Shown here: piece by piece, positions 9,283 to 18,083 of the stretch | How the letters are laid out: every line of letters begins with the position of its first letter | Position numbering within the stretch: position 1 is the stretch's first letter | From: DAIQRJ01 sp963708795 | GTDB lineage: Bacteria > Actinomycetota > Actinomycetes > Propionibacteriales > DAIQRJ01 | Length of the DNA stretch: 64,000 nucleotides | Direction: 5' to 3' | Assembly (NCBI GenBank): GCA_963708795.1 | Contig: CAVPUH010000001.1 | Span: 1-64,000 of the forward strand | Program-made: the position numbers and the translations under genes | The notes under the pieces: model-generated | Database searches by the model: none | Told to the model about the DNA's origin: nothing | The model's input: the letters and a program-made list of their open reading frames with translations, nothing else

Positions 9283-9966
9283 TCACGCACCTCCAACCTC
9301 CGTCTGAACCTCCGCGGTCACCTCGGGCAGCTCGGCCTCACGCTCGAACTCGGCATCCTCGCTGCGGTTGCGGCGACGCTCCCGCAGCTTGAAGGCGATC
9401 CAGCCCGCTCCGAGCACGGCGAACGCCACGACTGGCGCCCACGTGAGGTAGTGCTCCACCGTCGAGAGCGCAGAGGCGAAGGCATAGCCGAGCAGGACGC
9501 AGCCGGCTCCCCAGACCAACCCACCGGCTGCGTTCCACGGCAGGAACGTCCGGTAGCGCATCGTGCTCATCCCGGCCATCCCGGGCATCAGCGCTCGCAA
9601 CAACGCCGTGAAGCGCCCGAGGAAGACGGCCTTGCCGCCGTGCCGCTCGAGGAACGCGTCGGCCTTCTCCCAACGGCGTTCGCCGACGCGGTGCCCGACT
9701 CGCGACGTCCGAAGTGACGGTCCGACGCGCTTGCCGACCTCATACCCCACGGTGTCGCCGAGGATCGCGCAGACCACGGCGACGACGATCATCACCGGCA
9801 GCGACAGAACCCCCTGGTGGGCGAAGAACCCGGCCACGAGCAGCGCCGTCTCCCCCGGCAGCACCAGCCCGATCATGATCGCCGCCTCACCGAACGCGAG
9901 GAAGCCGGCGATGACGTAGAGCCAGGATCCGACCGACTCGCCGAGCTGCCTCAGGTACTCGATCAC
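9283..9966 (-). CDS. DedA family membrane protein
   Basis: A 227-residue integral membrane protein of the DedA/SNARE-associated (VTT) family, linked in other bacteria to undecaprenyl-phosphate or phospholipid flipping and envelope homeostasis. Typical family signatures are the early FLAFGEAAIMIGLVLPGETALL segment, GDTVGYEVGKRVG, and the central block with FLGRFTALLRALMPGMAG, which carries the conserved arginines. Four to five hydrophobic helices are visible and the C-terminal 40 residues are charged and cytosolic (KLRERRRNRSEDAEFE). The start is GTG. It is separated by 46 bases from the upstream lipoprotein hydrolase gene and could be co-transcribed with it. Confidence 0.88.
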   Translation of the reverse strand: MIEYLRQLGESVGSWLYVIAGFLAFGEAAIMIGLVLPGETALLVAGFFAHQGVLSLPVMIVVAVVCAILGDTVGYEVGKRVGPSLRTSRVGHRVGERRWEKADAFLERHGGKAVFLGRFTALLRALMPGMAGMSTMRYRTFLPWNAAGGLVWGAGCVLLGYAFASALSTVEHYLTWAPVVAFAVLGAGWIAFKLRERRRNRSEDAEFEREAELPEVTAEVQTEVGGA

Positions 9967-10012
9967 CTCGGCCCGTCCCTTCGTGTCGAGCTCGGACCGC
10001 CCGCGGGGACCG

Positions 10013-11665
10013 TCAGGAGCAGCGGGTTCCGTCCTTCGGGACCGTCCCGTCGAGCAGATAGGCGTCGACCGCCGCGTCGACGCACCGGCTGCCCTGGTGG
10101 TAGCCGGTGTGCCCGTCGCCGTCGCGGGTGACGAGCACGCCAGACGTCAGCGTAGAGGCGAGCTCCTCAGCCCAGGCGTACGGCGTCGCCGGGTCCCGCG
10201 TCGTTCCCACGACGACGATCGGCGCCGCGCCCGCGGCCGTCAGGTGCGGCACCGGGAACTCCGCACGAACCGGCCAGTCGTGGCAGAGCACTCTGACCCA
10301 GTTGCTCGACTCCCCGAAGACGGGCGCAGCCTTCCGGTAGGAGGCGGACTGCCGTTCGGCGTCGGCGACGGACGAGCCGGCACGACCCGAGTCCAGACAG
10401 TCCACCGCCACGTTGGCCTGAAGCAGCGACGACGTGTACGCGCCGTTGACCCGGTTCGCGTATTGATCCGCGAGCGTCAGCAGACCGGTGCCGTCGCCAC
10501 CGAGCGCTTGCTGGAATGCGAGCCGGAGGCTGGGCCACAGGTAGCGGCCGTAGAGCGCCTCGGCGATCCCCGTCTCGCCGAGTTGTTCCGTCAACTCCCT
10601 CGACGACGAGGTCCGCAGCGGCTCGGCGTCGAGGTCGTCGAGCAGCCTCGAGACCCGAGCACGCGCACCGGTCTCGCTCGTGCCGAGTGGGCAGTCGGTG
10701 GCCGCGACACAGGTCGCGAGGAACGCGTCCAGTGCGGTCTCGAATCCAGCGGCCTGCGCCTTCGCCGCCTCGTCACCGGTTGCGGTGGGAGAGATCGCGC
10801 CGTCGAGGACGAAACGGCCGACTCGCGACGGGAACTCCTGCGCGTACGTGGCGCCCAGGAGCGTCCCGTACGACGAGCCGAAGAAGTCCAGTCGCTCCTC
10901 GCCGAGTGCACTCCGCAGCAGGTCCATGTCGGCCGCTGCCTCGACCGTGCTCACGTGCCCGAGGAGGTCGCCCGTGTTCCTCTTGCAGGCTTGACCGAAC
11001 GCCGTGTCGAACCCGACCAGCTCCGACACCTCGGATGCCGTGTCCGGCGTGACGTCCATCGACAGCCAGTCGTCCATCACCGTCGATCCGATGCAGCGGA
11101 TCGGAGTGGACTGGCCGACGCCGCGAGGATCGAAGCCGACGATGTCGTAGCGCGCCACGATCTCCGGCGAGTAGGCCGCTGCCGACGACCTCGCCCACTC
11201 GACGCCCGAGGCGCCCGGCCCACCCGGATTGACGACGAGCGACCCGAGCCGAGCGGCCTGGTCGTCGGCCGGACGTTTCAGCACGCTGATATTGATGCTC
11301 TGCTTCGGCGCGCGGTAGTCCAACGGGACCTTCAGCGTCGCGCACTCGAACGTCTGACCGTTCGCGCTGCAGTCCTTCCACGTGAGGTGCTGCTCGTCGT
11401 AGGAAGCAGGGGCAAACGGGACCCCGGCACCGTTGGTGGCGCCAGGCGATCGGGCCGACGACGACGCAGACGGGGCCGCCGAGGTCGTCGCCGCCGGCCG
11501 CGTGGCGGGTTCGGCCTTGGTCCGGACCGCGCTGGGAACCGCACCGCACCCGCTGAGGACCGTCGTCGTCGCGAGCGCCACCGCGAGGACGGAGACCCAA
11601 GCGCCGACCGATCGGTGCGGACGCGGGCGGGACCGTTCGGACACCCGGTCCCGGCGAGACCCCAC
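10013..11665 (-). CDS. Secreted lipoprotein alpha/beta hydrolase, tripeptidyl aminopeptidase (TAP)-like
   Basis: A 550-residue exported serine hydrolase. The N-terminus is a lipoprotein signal (SVLAVALATTTVLSGC, lipidated Cys40) followed by an Ala/Ser/Pro-rich linker. The oxyanion segment NPGGPGASG is near residue 147 and the nucleophile elbow GSSYG places Ser265. The C-terminal TAP-like domain contains the acid in GTTRDPATPYAWAEEL and the His of DGDGHTGYH. Cysteines in the lid and at the end (GTRCS) may form disulfides. Streptomyces and mycobacterial relatives remove short N-terminal peptides from exported proteins. This gene commonly neighbours holB in actinomycetes, as it does here. Confidence 0.85.
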   Translation of the reverse strand: MGSRRDRVSERSRPRPHRSVGAWVSVLAVALATTTVLSGCGAVPSAVRTKAEPATRPAATTSAAPSASSSARSPGATNGAGVPFAPASYDEQHLTWKDCSANGQTFECATLKVPLDYRAPKQSINISVLKRPADDQAARLGSLVVNPGGPGASGVEWARSSAAAYSPEIVARYDIVGFDPRGVGQSTPIRCIGSTVMDDWLSMDVTPDTASEVSELVGFDTAFGQACKRNTGDLLGHVSTVEAAADMDLLRSALGEERLDFFGSSYGTLLGATYAQEFPSRVGRFVLDGAISPTATGDEAAKAQAAGFETALDAFLATCVAATDCPLGTSETGARARVSRLLDDLDAEPLRTSSSRELTEQLGETGIAEALYGRYLWPSLRLAFQQALGGDGTGLLTLADQYANRVNGAYTSSLLQANVAVDCLDSGRAGSSVADAERQSASYRKAAPVFGESSNWVRVLCHDWPVRAEFPVPHLTAAGAAPIVVVGTTRDPATPYAWAEELASTLTSGVLVTRDGDGHTGYHQGSRCVDAAVDAYLLDGTVPKDGTRCS

Positions 11666-11669
11666 GCCG

Positions 11670-12695
11670 TCAGCCTTCTGGCGTGTCGCGATCGCGCCGC
11701 ACCCGCCGGCGGTGGCGGCTCGGGCTGTCGCGTCGCGCGTGCGGCGCGGGGTCCGCTCCTACCGCGTTCGTCGTGTCCGGGTCGATCGGGTCGATCGTCG
11801 TGACCTCGACCGTTGTCGACGCGGGGGTCGAGCGCTCCGCTTCAGGGTGGGACCGGCCGCCCTCGGCGACCATCCCCTCGTAGTTCTTCCGTGAGCTGCA
11901 GACGCTCGCCTTCGGGCATGCGACCCGTCGGCCGTCGGCCTGGAGCCGGACCACGACCGTGTCGGAGGGAACGTTGTGCCCGATCACGACGCCGGGACCC
12001 TCCGGGCCGTCCACGCGCTCGCCGATTGCCGGCGCCGTCTCCTGAAAGTCCTGGTAGAGCGGGTGCTCGTACTTCAGGCAGCACATGAGCTTGCCGCAGG
12101 CACCGGAGATGCGAAGCGGATTGAGCGGAAGGTCCTGGTCCTTGGCCATCCGCAGGCTGACCGGGTCGAAGTCGGTGAGGAAGGTCGCGCAGCACAGGTC
12201 TCGACCGCAGGAGCCGATGCCGCCCTGGACGCGGGCTTCGTCGCGCGGGCTGACCTGCTTGAGCTCGATCCGGCTCTGCAGCGCCTTCGCGAGGTCGCGG
12301 ACGAGTTCACGGAAGTCGACCCGGTGCGGCGCGGAGAAGTAGATCAGGACGAGGCGGTCGATGTCGGGACGCGAATCGATCAGGTCGACGGCAGCCACCT
12401 TCATCGGCAGCCCACTGGTCCGGATGATGCGGCGGGTGATGACCGTGGCCTCGGTCTTGCGCTTCCGGTTGCTCTCGTCGCGGGCGATCTCGGCGTCGCC
12501 GGCGAACCCGACCATGGTGCCGAGACCGCCGATCTCATCCGAGACCCATTGGGGCGCCCACACGCACTGCGCCACCTCGGGACCCTCGTCGGTCCCCACG
12601 AGCACCTGCTGCCCGACGCGTGGACGGAACTCGCCGGGATCGAGGTAGTAGAGCTTTCCGTGGCGGGCGAAGGTGACCGCCATGACCATGCTCAT
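11670..12695 (-). CDS. ricT: PSP1 domain protein, RicT-like
   Basis: Cytoplasmic protein of 341 residues with the PSP1 domain. In Bacillus the RicT (YaaT) relative acts with partners in an iron-sulfur complex that promotes RNA processing by RNase Y; its actinobacterial role is less clear. The N-terminus (VTFARHGKLYYLDPGEF, then GQQVLVGTDEGPEVAQ) is typical. Cysteine clusters CGRDLCC and CGKLMCCLKYEH, characteristic of the family, could hold a cluster. The last 70 residues are low complexity (His/Arg-rich) and not part of the domain. In many bacteria ricT directly follows holB; here a 4-kb insertion of other genes lies between them. Confidence 0.88.
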   Translation of the reverse strand: MSMVMAVTFARHGKLYYLDPGEFRPRVGQQVLVGTDEGPEVAQCVWAPQWVSDEIGGLGTMVGFAGDAEIARDESNRKRKTEATVITRRIIRTSGLPMKVAAVDLIDSRPDIDRLVLIYFSAPHRVDFRELVRDLAKALQSRIELKQVSPRDEARVQGGIGSCGRDLCCATFLTDFDPVSLRMAKDQDLPLNPLRISGACGKLMCCLKYEHPLYQDFQETAPAIGERVDGPEGPGVVIGHNVPSDTVVVRLQADGRRVACPKASVCSSRKNYEGMVAEGGRSHPEAERSTPASTTVEVTTIDPIDPDTTNAVGADPAPHARRDSPSRHRRRVRRDRDTPEG

Positions 12696-12773
12696 TCCGG
12701 AAGGGTAGTGCGCGCGGCTAGGGCCGGACAGGACCCGTGTGGACGGCCGCCCGCCGCACGTGCACCGCCGGCG

Positions 12774-12840
12774 TCAGACGAGCCCCTCCCGGTAGGCCCA
12801 GGCGACGGCCTGCGCGCGGTCCCGGACGCTGATCTTGGTC
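12774..12840 (-). pseudogene. C-terminal fragment of a LuxR/NarL-type response regulator
   Basis: On the minus strand about 21 codons before a stop read TKISVRDRAQAVAWAYREG followed by LV, matching the end of the LuxR-type helix-turn-helix domain (recognition helix plus the RxQAVxxAYxxGLV ending). No start or receiver domain remains upstream: the frame is closed by a stop within 30 bases. I interpret it as debris of a deleted response-regulator gene at the edge of the accessory island between ricT and holB. Confidence 0.55.
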
Positions 12841-12943
12841 CGAACGGGAGCGCCCACGCGTCAGCCTGGAGGTTGAGTGCGGGTGGAGTCCGTGCCGCCG
12901 CCGGTCCGCGGCGCTCGCCGGCCACGAGGGTTACGCTGCCGCG

Positions 12944-13279
12944 ATGCCGAGCTACATCAAGTCCGTCACGTTCGACTGTGCCGATGCGATCGCGATGGCC
13001 ACCTTCTGGGCCGCGGCCCTGGGCTCCGACGTGGACGAGGATTCGACGCCGGACAAGGCCTTCGTCGAGCCGCCCGGCTGGGGAGGTCCGACCCTGTGGT
13101 TCGCCCGCGTGCCGGAGCCGAAGATCGCGAAGAACCGCCAGCACTTCGACCTGCGTGCGCCAGGCACGGTCGCGGAGGAGGTCGCGCGGCTCGAAGGCCT
13201 CGGCGCGACAGTGCTGCGCCCGGGTGACGACCTCGTGGTGATGCAGGACGTCGAGGGCAACGAGTTCTGCGTGGAGTAG
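12944..13279 (+). CDS. VOC superfamily (glyoxalase-like) protein
   Basis: A compact protein of 111 residues with one glyoxalase/bleomycin-resistance-like fold: VTFDCADAIAMATFWAAAL at the start, FVEPPGWGGPTLWFARVPEPK in the middle, NRQHFDLRAPG, and the closing VMQDVEGNEFCVE that provides the conserved Glu. This belongs to the glyoxalase-6-like branch common in actinobacteria, in which each chain has half of the usual metal site or none. Its substrate is unknown. It is the only plus-strand gene between 9.2 and 24.8 kb and stands alone, convergent with the PLP-enzyme gene 5 bases away. Confidence 0.82.
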   Translation: MPSYIKSVTFDCADAIAMATFWAAALGSDVDEDSTPDKAFVEPPGWGGPTLWFARVPEPKIAKNRQHFDLRAPGTVAEEVARLEGLGATVLRPGDDLVVMQDVEGNEFCVE

Positions 13280-13284
13280 GGCGT

Positions 13285-14430
13285 TCAGGAGGACGGCAGG
13301 TCGCCGCCCGACGCCGGATCGCGTTCGCCGTCAGTCGGCGGCGGGCCCGCGCGGCGCACTCCCGCGGCGACCAACGCCTCTTCCCCGGCAGCGACGGTCT
13401 GCGGGTTCAGGGCGATCGTCCGCTCGTCCAGCACCAGCACGGCGATCCGCGGATCGTCCGCCCACAGCCGGTCCGCGAGGGCGTGCGCGCCGATCGCACC
13501 CTTCCCGTCCAACGCCAGCGTCATGCGGGAGTGCGGTTGGCCGGCCTCACTCGGGAACGACCGCCCGGCCGAGACGCCTGGAATCCCTTGCAGGGCATCG
13601 ATCCACTCGTCGACCACCCGCTCGTACCCGGCGAGCAGCTCGGTTTGGTCCACGAGCACCGCGGCCTCGACCGCCGCCACCACCGCGGCCAACTCCTCCT
13701 TGCCGACCTTCATCGAGCGGCCGACCCCCATGTTCGGCGCCGCATGCGCACGCGCTCCGCGGATGATGTCCGGCCGGCCCAACAGCAACCCGGTGCTCTG
13801 CGGCCCACGCAATCCCTTGCCCCCACTGAAGATCACGGCATCCACGCCGGTCTCGACGGTGTAACGCCAGAGCATGTCCACCGGAGGTATCTGCGCAGCT
13901 GCGTCGACGACCACTGGTACACCGGCCCGATGGGCCACCTCGACGATCTCGGCCAGCTCGATGCCCGGCGCCGGGTGTTGGGTTCCCGCGAACCACAGCA
14001 CCGCACAGGTCTTCTCCGTCAGCGCCGCCGCGAGCGATGCACCGGAGGCCGACGACTCGACGATCGTCGCGCCCAGCATCCGAGCCGCGTAGTCGTAGGA
14101 GTTGCGTTGCGGCGCCAGCATCACGACCTCGGTCCGCGCGAACCCGGTCAGGTGCGGAAAGACCTCCAGATCGTCGGGTTCCGGCCCGGTGATGAGACCA
14201 GCGATCGCCAGCGTCAACGCCGAACTCGCTCCCGACGTGACGCATGCGGCCTCGTTGCCCGTGAGCGTGGCGATCCGTTCGCCGGCCTGGTCCATCGCCT
14301 CGACCAGGTCGACGTAACGTTCCGCCGCGGTCGCCATCGCCGCCACCGTCGGGGGTGCCATGATCGATCCACCCAGTTTCGTCAACGTGGCCGCGGCATT
14401 CACGATCCGGCCGCTGTGGGAGGTCGTCAC
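13285..14430 (-). CDS. PLP-dependent SelA/DgaE-like lyase (aminotransferase-fold)
   Basis: A 381-residue fold-type I pyridoxal-phosphate enzyme related to the D-glucosaminate-6-phosphate ammonia-lyase (DgaE) and selenocysteine-synthase-like group. The PLP-binding features are SGASSALTLAIAGL (phosphate loop, about residues 66-79), Asp176 in VVVDAAAQIPP and the Schiff-base Lys205 in SGGKGLRGPQSTGLL. The GTG start at 14430 overlaps the upstream stop (GTGA), so it is the third gene of an operon with an ankyrin lipoprotein and a GntR regulator. The substrate is probably an amino acid or amino sugar acid. No kinase, transporter or aldolase of the enterobacterial dga pathway accompanies it, so the pathway is open. 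Confidence 0.75.
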   Translation of the reverse strand: MTTSHSGRIVNAAATLTKLGGSIMAPPTVAAMATAAERYVDLVEAMDQAGERIATLTGNEAACVTSGASSALTLAIAGLITGPEPDDLEVFPHLTGFARTEVVMLAPQRNSYDYAARMLGATIVESSASGASLAAALTEKTCAVLWFAGTQHPAPGIELAEIVEVAHRAGVPVVVDAAAQIPPVDMLWRYTVETGVDAVIFSGGKGLRGPQSTGLLLGRPDIIRGARAHAAPNMGVGRSMKVGKEELAAVVAAVEAAVLVDQTELLAGYERVVDEWIDALQGIPGVSAGRSFPSEAGQPHSRMTLALDGKGAIGAHALADRLWADDPRIAVLVLDERTIALNPQTVAAGEEALVAAGVRRAGPPPTDGERDPASGGDLPSS

Positions 14431-15732
14431 GAGGTCGATTCTGCGGCATGCCCGTCGCTCGCCGCGAGGAGGTCGGCGATCACGTCGAACCCCTTGCTCC
14501 GAGCGTGCTCGAGTGCGGTCACGCCGTCGCCGTCGGCCAGGTCGGGGTCCGCTCCTGCATCGAGGAGGATCGTGACGATCTGCTGGTACGGGTCGCTCCC
14601 GTCGCCGAGGATCACCGCCTCCAGCAGCGCCGTCCACCCGAGGTTGTTGACGTGGTTCACGTCGATCCCGGTTGTCACGACCCGACGGACGTAGGCGACG
14701 TGGCCGCGCTCGCTCGCGGGGATCACCGAGATGCCGCCGAAGCGGTTGCGGAGGGTCAGATCCGGATGCGCCGGCAGCAGGACCTCCAGCATCGGCACGC
14801 TCCCGGTGACGCCGGTGACCAGCCACGGCGTGTCGTGCCGGTCGTCCACGGCGTCCGGACTGGCACCGAGCGCGACCAGGAGACGGGCGGCGGCCAGGTG
14901 GTCGCCCGTGACGGCCAGCAGCAGCGCCGTCCGCCGGTGTGCGTCCCTGGCTTCGAGGTCGGCCCCGGCTCGGACCGCCAGCGCGATCGCGTCCGCATCA
15001 CCCGATGCGGCGGCATCGAGCAGTGCTGCGTCGGCCTGCGCCGGCCGGAGCGCGTCGTCGTCCGCCCGGAGACCCGCCCGGAGCGTGGTCGCCTCGGCGT
15101 CGAACCCACGCGACTCGGCATGCTCGAGCGGACTGACCCCGTCACGTCGGGACGGCAGCGAGAGATCAGCCCGGCCGGCCACGAGTACCCGGACGGTGTC
15201 GACGTAACGCTGCGACCCGTCTCCCAGCACGATCGCTTCGTGGAGGGCGGTCCAGCCGAGCCGGTTCACGTGATCGACGTCGACCCCCGCACGCAGGAGC
15301 CGTCCGACCACGCCGGTGTGACCACGGTCGGCGGCCCTGATGAGGCCGGTGCCGTGATAGCTGTCCAGGCTGCGGACATCGGCACCGTGCGCGAGGGTCA
15401 GGTCCAGCAGGTCGAGGTAGCCCTCGCTCGTCGTGACGAGGTAGGCGCTCTGCACGGTCTCGTCCTTGGCGTTGACGTCGGCCCCGGCCCCGATCAGGCG
15501 GCGGGCAGCCGGGATGTCGTCGGCCCAGGCGGCGGCTCGGAGGTCGGCGTCCAGCGCGTCCTGTCGGTCGGTGGGTGCGGTCATCGGTGGCGTCCTTGTC
15601 TGGTCGGCGGTCGGTGTTGTCGGACGTGATGGTCGGCATCGGCGTGGGCTGTGGATGGGCTCCACACGCCGTCGCGGCGACGAGAGCGATCGCCGTCACC
15701 ACCAGCCGGGTCCGCCGGGCCGCTCGGCTCAT
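14427..15732 (-). CDS. Ankyrin-repeat lipoprotein, one frameshift
   Basis: Beginning at an ATG that overlaps the GntR stop (ATGA), the first frame encodes a lipoprotein signal (RLVVTAIALVAATAC) and a Pro/Thr linker. A one-base shift between about 15580 and 15625 joins it to a long ankyrin solenoid. The solenoid holds two similar halves: each has AARRLIxxGAD-type units, a segment with GTGLIRAADRGH or GISVIPASERGH, then HVNxLGWTALxEAxxLGDGS, and HARSKGFDV at the end. That is roughly eight to ten repeats across 380 residues. The product should be a surface-anchored binding scaffold. If the frame change were real, a cytoplasmic form could start at 15584. Confidence 0.7.
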
Positions 15733-16406
15733 GTCGGCGACACCGCCACGGTCACCGGCAGGCGAGTCTGCTCGATCGCTCGACGGCTCGTCACGGCGTG
15801 CGCTGACAGTAGGTGCAGAGCGAGTACCTCGTCGCCGGCGACGAGTGCCGCGACGATGGCCTCGTGTTCTCGGTGCAGCTCCGCCGGGTCGGTGTGCCGG
15901 TGCATCAGCCAGCGCAGGCGCACACCGATGCGGCTCAGGACGTCGCTGGTGAGCGCGCCCGTGCCCACCGCCGCGAGCACGTCGTGGAACCCGGCGTTGG
16001 CGGCGATCGCCGCCGGCGTGTCGCCGGCCCGCAGCGCCCTGGCCGTCGTGACCAGGGCGCCCTCGAGCGCCGCGACGGCCGCAGTGTCTCGTGCGGCCAG
16101 CAGACGACGGACCAGGACCGGTTCGAGAGCTGCCCGGACGTCGAACAACTCGTCGAGATCGGTGTCGGAGTACTCGCGGACGCAGATTCCGCCGGCTGGC
16201 CGCCGTTCGGCGAATCCGTCGGCCACCAGCTCGTGCAGGGCCTCGCGGACCGGGACGCGAGACACCCCCAGTTCGTCCGCGATGGTCCGCTCCACGAGCC
16301 AGACGCCGGGCGGCAGGCGTCCGTCGACGATGCGCTCGCGCAGGTCATCGAGGACCTCCGCTCGAGCGATGCGGCGCGGCGGCGATCCGACCGAGGACGT
16401 GATCAC
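15729..16406 (-). CDS. GntR family transcriptional regulator, FadR/FCD subfamily
   Basis: A 225-residue repressor: an N-terminal winged helix (VLDDLRERIVDGRLPPGVWL, then ELGVSRVPVREALHELVADG) and a C-terminal FCD all-helical ligand domain containing the metal-binding His of NAGFHDVLA and HREHEAIVAAL. FCD regulators usually bind carboxylic acids or amino acids. The GTG start is at 16406, only two bases from an 18-bp perfect palindrome, so the gene is almost certainly autoregulated and its transcript may be nearly leaderless. It heads the gntR - ankyrin lipoprotein - PLP enzyme operon, whose members overlap by 4 bases each. Confidence 0.88.
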   Translation of the reverse strand: MITSSVGSPPRRIARAEVLDDLRERIVDGRLPPGVWLVERTIADELGVSRVPVREALHELVADGFAERRPAGGICVREYSDTDLDELFDVRAALEPVLVRRLLAARDTAAVAALEGALVTTARALRAGDTPAAIAANAGFHDVLAAVGTGALTSDVLSRIGVRLRWLMHRHTDPAELHREHEAIVAALVAGDEVLALHLLSAHAVTSRRAIEQTRLPVTVAVSPT

Positions 16407-16407
16407 C

Positions 16408-16425
16408 CGTTTGGTATACCAAACG
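16408..16425. promoter_or_regulatory. GntR/FCD operator palindrome
   Basis: CGTTTGGTATACCAAACG is a perfect 18-bp inverted repeat with a TGGTATACCA core, matching the TNGTNNNACNA-type sites of FadR-subfamily regulators. It sits immediately upstream of the gntR start codon and between gntR and the divergent-tail GNAT gene. Binding would cover the promoter or start region and so repress the whole operon. Confidence 0.75.
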
Positions 16426-16443
16426 TCGGCTACTTCGACGACA

Positions 16444-16923
16444 TCAGGGCAGCGTCTTCTGCATCTGCTGGGTGGTCACCTCGTACCCCAGCGAGTCGTA
16501 CAGCCGGATCGCCGTCGTGTTGAACCCGAACACGTTGAGGCCGATCGTCTCGGCGCCCAGTGCGCGGGCCGCCTCCTCACCCGCCAGCATCGTCGCCCGG
16601 CCGTAGCCCTGCCCGCGCTGGGTCTCGTCGATCTCGATGTCGTAGACGAACGCCCGCCGTCCCTCGCCGCGCGACGTGACGTTGATCCACAGCACCCCGA
16701 CCGGGCTCTCGGATTCGGCGTCGACCGCCGTCCACAGGTGCTGCTCGGGGGTGTCCCGACCTTCGGGCAGGAGCGTGTCGAAGTCGGTTCGCGCCTTGGT
16801 CGCGGCTTCGTCCTCGGTCATCGTGCCGTTCTTCACCCAGGACTCGGCGTAGCCGGCCAGCGAGGTCGCGAGCCAGCGGGTGTACTCGTCGTCTGTCATC
16901 GCGCGAAGTGTCACAACGGCCAT
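16444..16923 (-). CDS. GNAT family N-acetyltransferase
   Basis: A 159-residue acetyl-CoA-dependent transferase. The CoA-binding motif A is evident: YDIEIDETQRGQGYGRATM, where R/Q-G-x-G-Y/R binds the pyrophosphate, followed by GLNVFGFNTTAIRLYDSLGYE (motif B, with the Tyr acid). The N-terminal half (DDEYTRWLATSLAGYAES) is typical of a helical GNAT subgroup. It begins with ATG and its substrate cannot be told. It lies just downstream of holB (20 bases) and may be transcribed with the holB operon, reading towards the gntR operon. Confidence 0.85.
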   Translation of the reverse strand: MAVVTLRAMTDDEYTRWLATSLAGYAESWVKNGTMTEDEAATKARTDFDTLLPEGRDTPEQHLWTAVDAESESPVGVLWINVTSRGEGRRAFVYDIEIDETQRGQGYGRATMLAGEEAARALGAETIGLNVFGFNTTAIRLYDSLGYEVTTQQMQKTLP

Positions 16924-16943
16924 GGCCAGACGCTAACGCGAGG

Positions 16944-18083
16944 TCAGGCCGCGGTCCGCAGGTCGACCATGAGGGCCTCCATGGCGATCAGTGGTGCGAC
17001 GTTCCCGACCAGACGCTCCCGGCAGCGTGCGATCGCGTCGGTGCACCGGATGGCTCCGAGCGCGCCCAGATGATCCGCGACGCGGGCGACGTCGGCGTCG
17101 AGTTCGGCGTTGACCAAAGCCGCGCCGGCGCCCAACCCGACCGAGAGCACGTCACGGTAGAACGCCGACAGGTCCAGCAGCGCACGGTCCAGGGCATCGC
17201 GCTGCAGGCGGCGGGCACGCGACTTCTGCCGGTCCTCCATCTCGCGCATGGCAGCCCGGACGTGGCGAGACGAGGCCTTCTCCTCCGCGAACCCCATCGA
17301 GACGCGCAACTGCTCCTTCTCGCGGGCATCGACGTCGGTGGCTGTCGCGTCGGCCTCCGCCGAGGCGGCCTCGACCAGCCGGGCGGCCGCGTCGAGGCAC
17401 CTGGCCAGATCGGCGTCCACGAGCGCGGGCGGGATCGCCAGGACCTCCATCCGCCGCTCCCGGACGTCGGGATTGGCCGCGAGTGCGCGAGCCCGGCCGA
17501 TGTGGCCCTGCGACGCACGAGCCGCGAAGGCGGCCGTCGCGTCGTCGGCACCGAGCCGGGTGCGGAGCATCGTCGCCACGGCTTCGACCGACGGGGTCCG
17601 CAGGGTGACCACCCGACACCGCGAGCGGATGGTCACGGGGACGTCGTCCACCGTCGGGGCGCACAGCATCCACACCGTCCGCTCGGCCGGTTCCTCGATC
17701 GACTTGAGCAGCGCGTCGGCCGCGCGCTCGGTGAGCCGGTCGGCATCCTCGACCACGAGCACCTGCCGGCGCCCCTGGACCGGCGACATCGCCGCTTTGT
17801 GGGTGAGTTCGCGGCTGAAGTCGACGCCGAAGCTGAGGGTCTCGGTCGCCACCAGGGTCACGTCCGGATGCGATCCCGCCAGGGCCGAACGGCAGTCCAC
17901 GCAGACGCCGCAGCCCTGATCGGCGCATTCGAGGGCGGCAGCGAAGGCGCGCGCCGCGTTCGAGCGACCCGAGCCCGGCGGGCCGACGATCAGCCAGGCA
18001 TGGCCGACCCGCTGCGCGGCCGCAGCGTGGGCGAGTTCGGCCGCGACGGACTCCTGACCGACCAGGTCGTCCCAGACGCTCAC
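16944..18083 (-). CDS. holB: DNA polymerase III delta' subunit
   Basis: Clamp-loader subunit, 379 residues. The GTG start at 18083 overlaps the tmk stop as GTGA. The AAA+ domain shows a P-loop GPPGSGRS (residues 34-41) in which the usual Lys is Arg, in line with delta' being a non-hydrolysing subunit, and a four-cysteine zinc module (CADQGCGVCVDC, residues 53-64). VLVVEDADRLTERAADALLKSIEEP is the Walker B/sensor area, with the SRC motif in IRSRCRVV. The C-terminal half is helical. The GTGA overlap couples it to the MFS-thymidylate kinase gene, a conserved pairing. Confidence 0.92.
   Translation of the reverse strand: MSVWDDLVGQESVAAELAHAAAAQRVGHAWLIVGPPGSGRSNAARAFAAALECADQGCGVCVDCRSALAGSHPDVTLVATETLSFGVDFSRELTHKAAMSPVQGRRQVLVVEDADRLTERAADALLKSIEEPAERTVWMLCAPTVDDVPVTIRSRCRVVTLRTPSVEAVATMLRTRLGADDATAAFAARASQGHIGRARALAANPDVRERRMEVLAIPPALVDADLARCLDAAARLVEAASAEADATATDVDAREKEQLRVSMGFAEEKASSRHVRAAMREMEDRQKSRARRLQRDALDRALLDLSAFYRDVLSVGLGAGAALVNAELDADVARVADHLGALGAIRCTDAIARCRERLVGNVAPLIAMEALMVDLRTAA

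Noticed and set aside
12842..13260. Minus-strand ORFs opposite the VOC gene
   Set aside because: No motifs; the VOC frame has conserved family residues.
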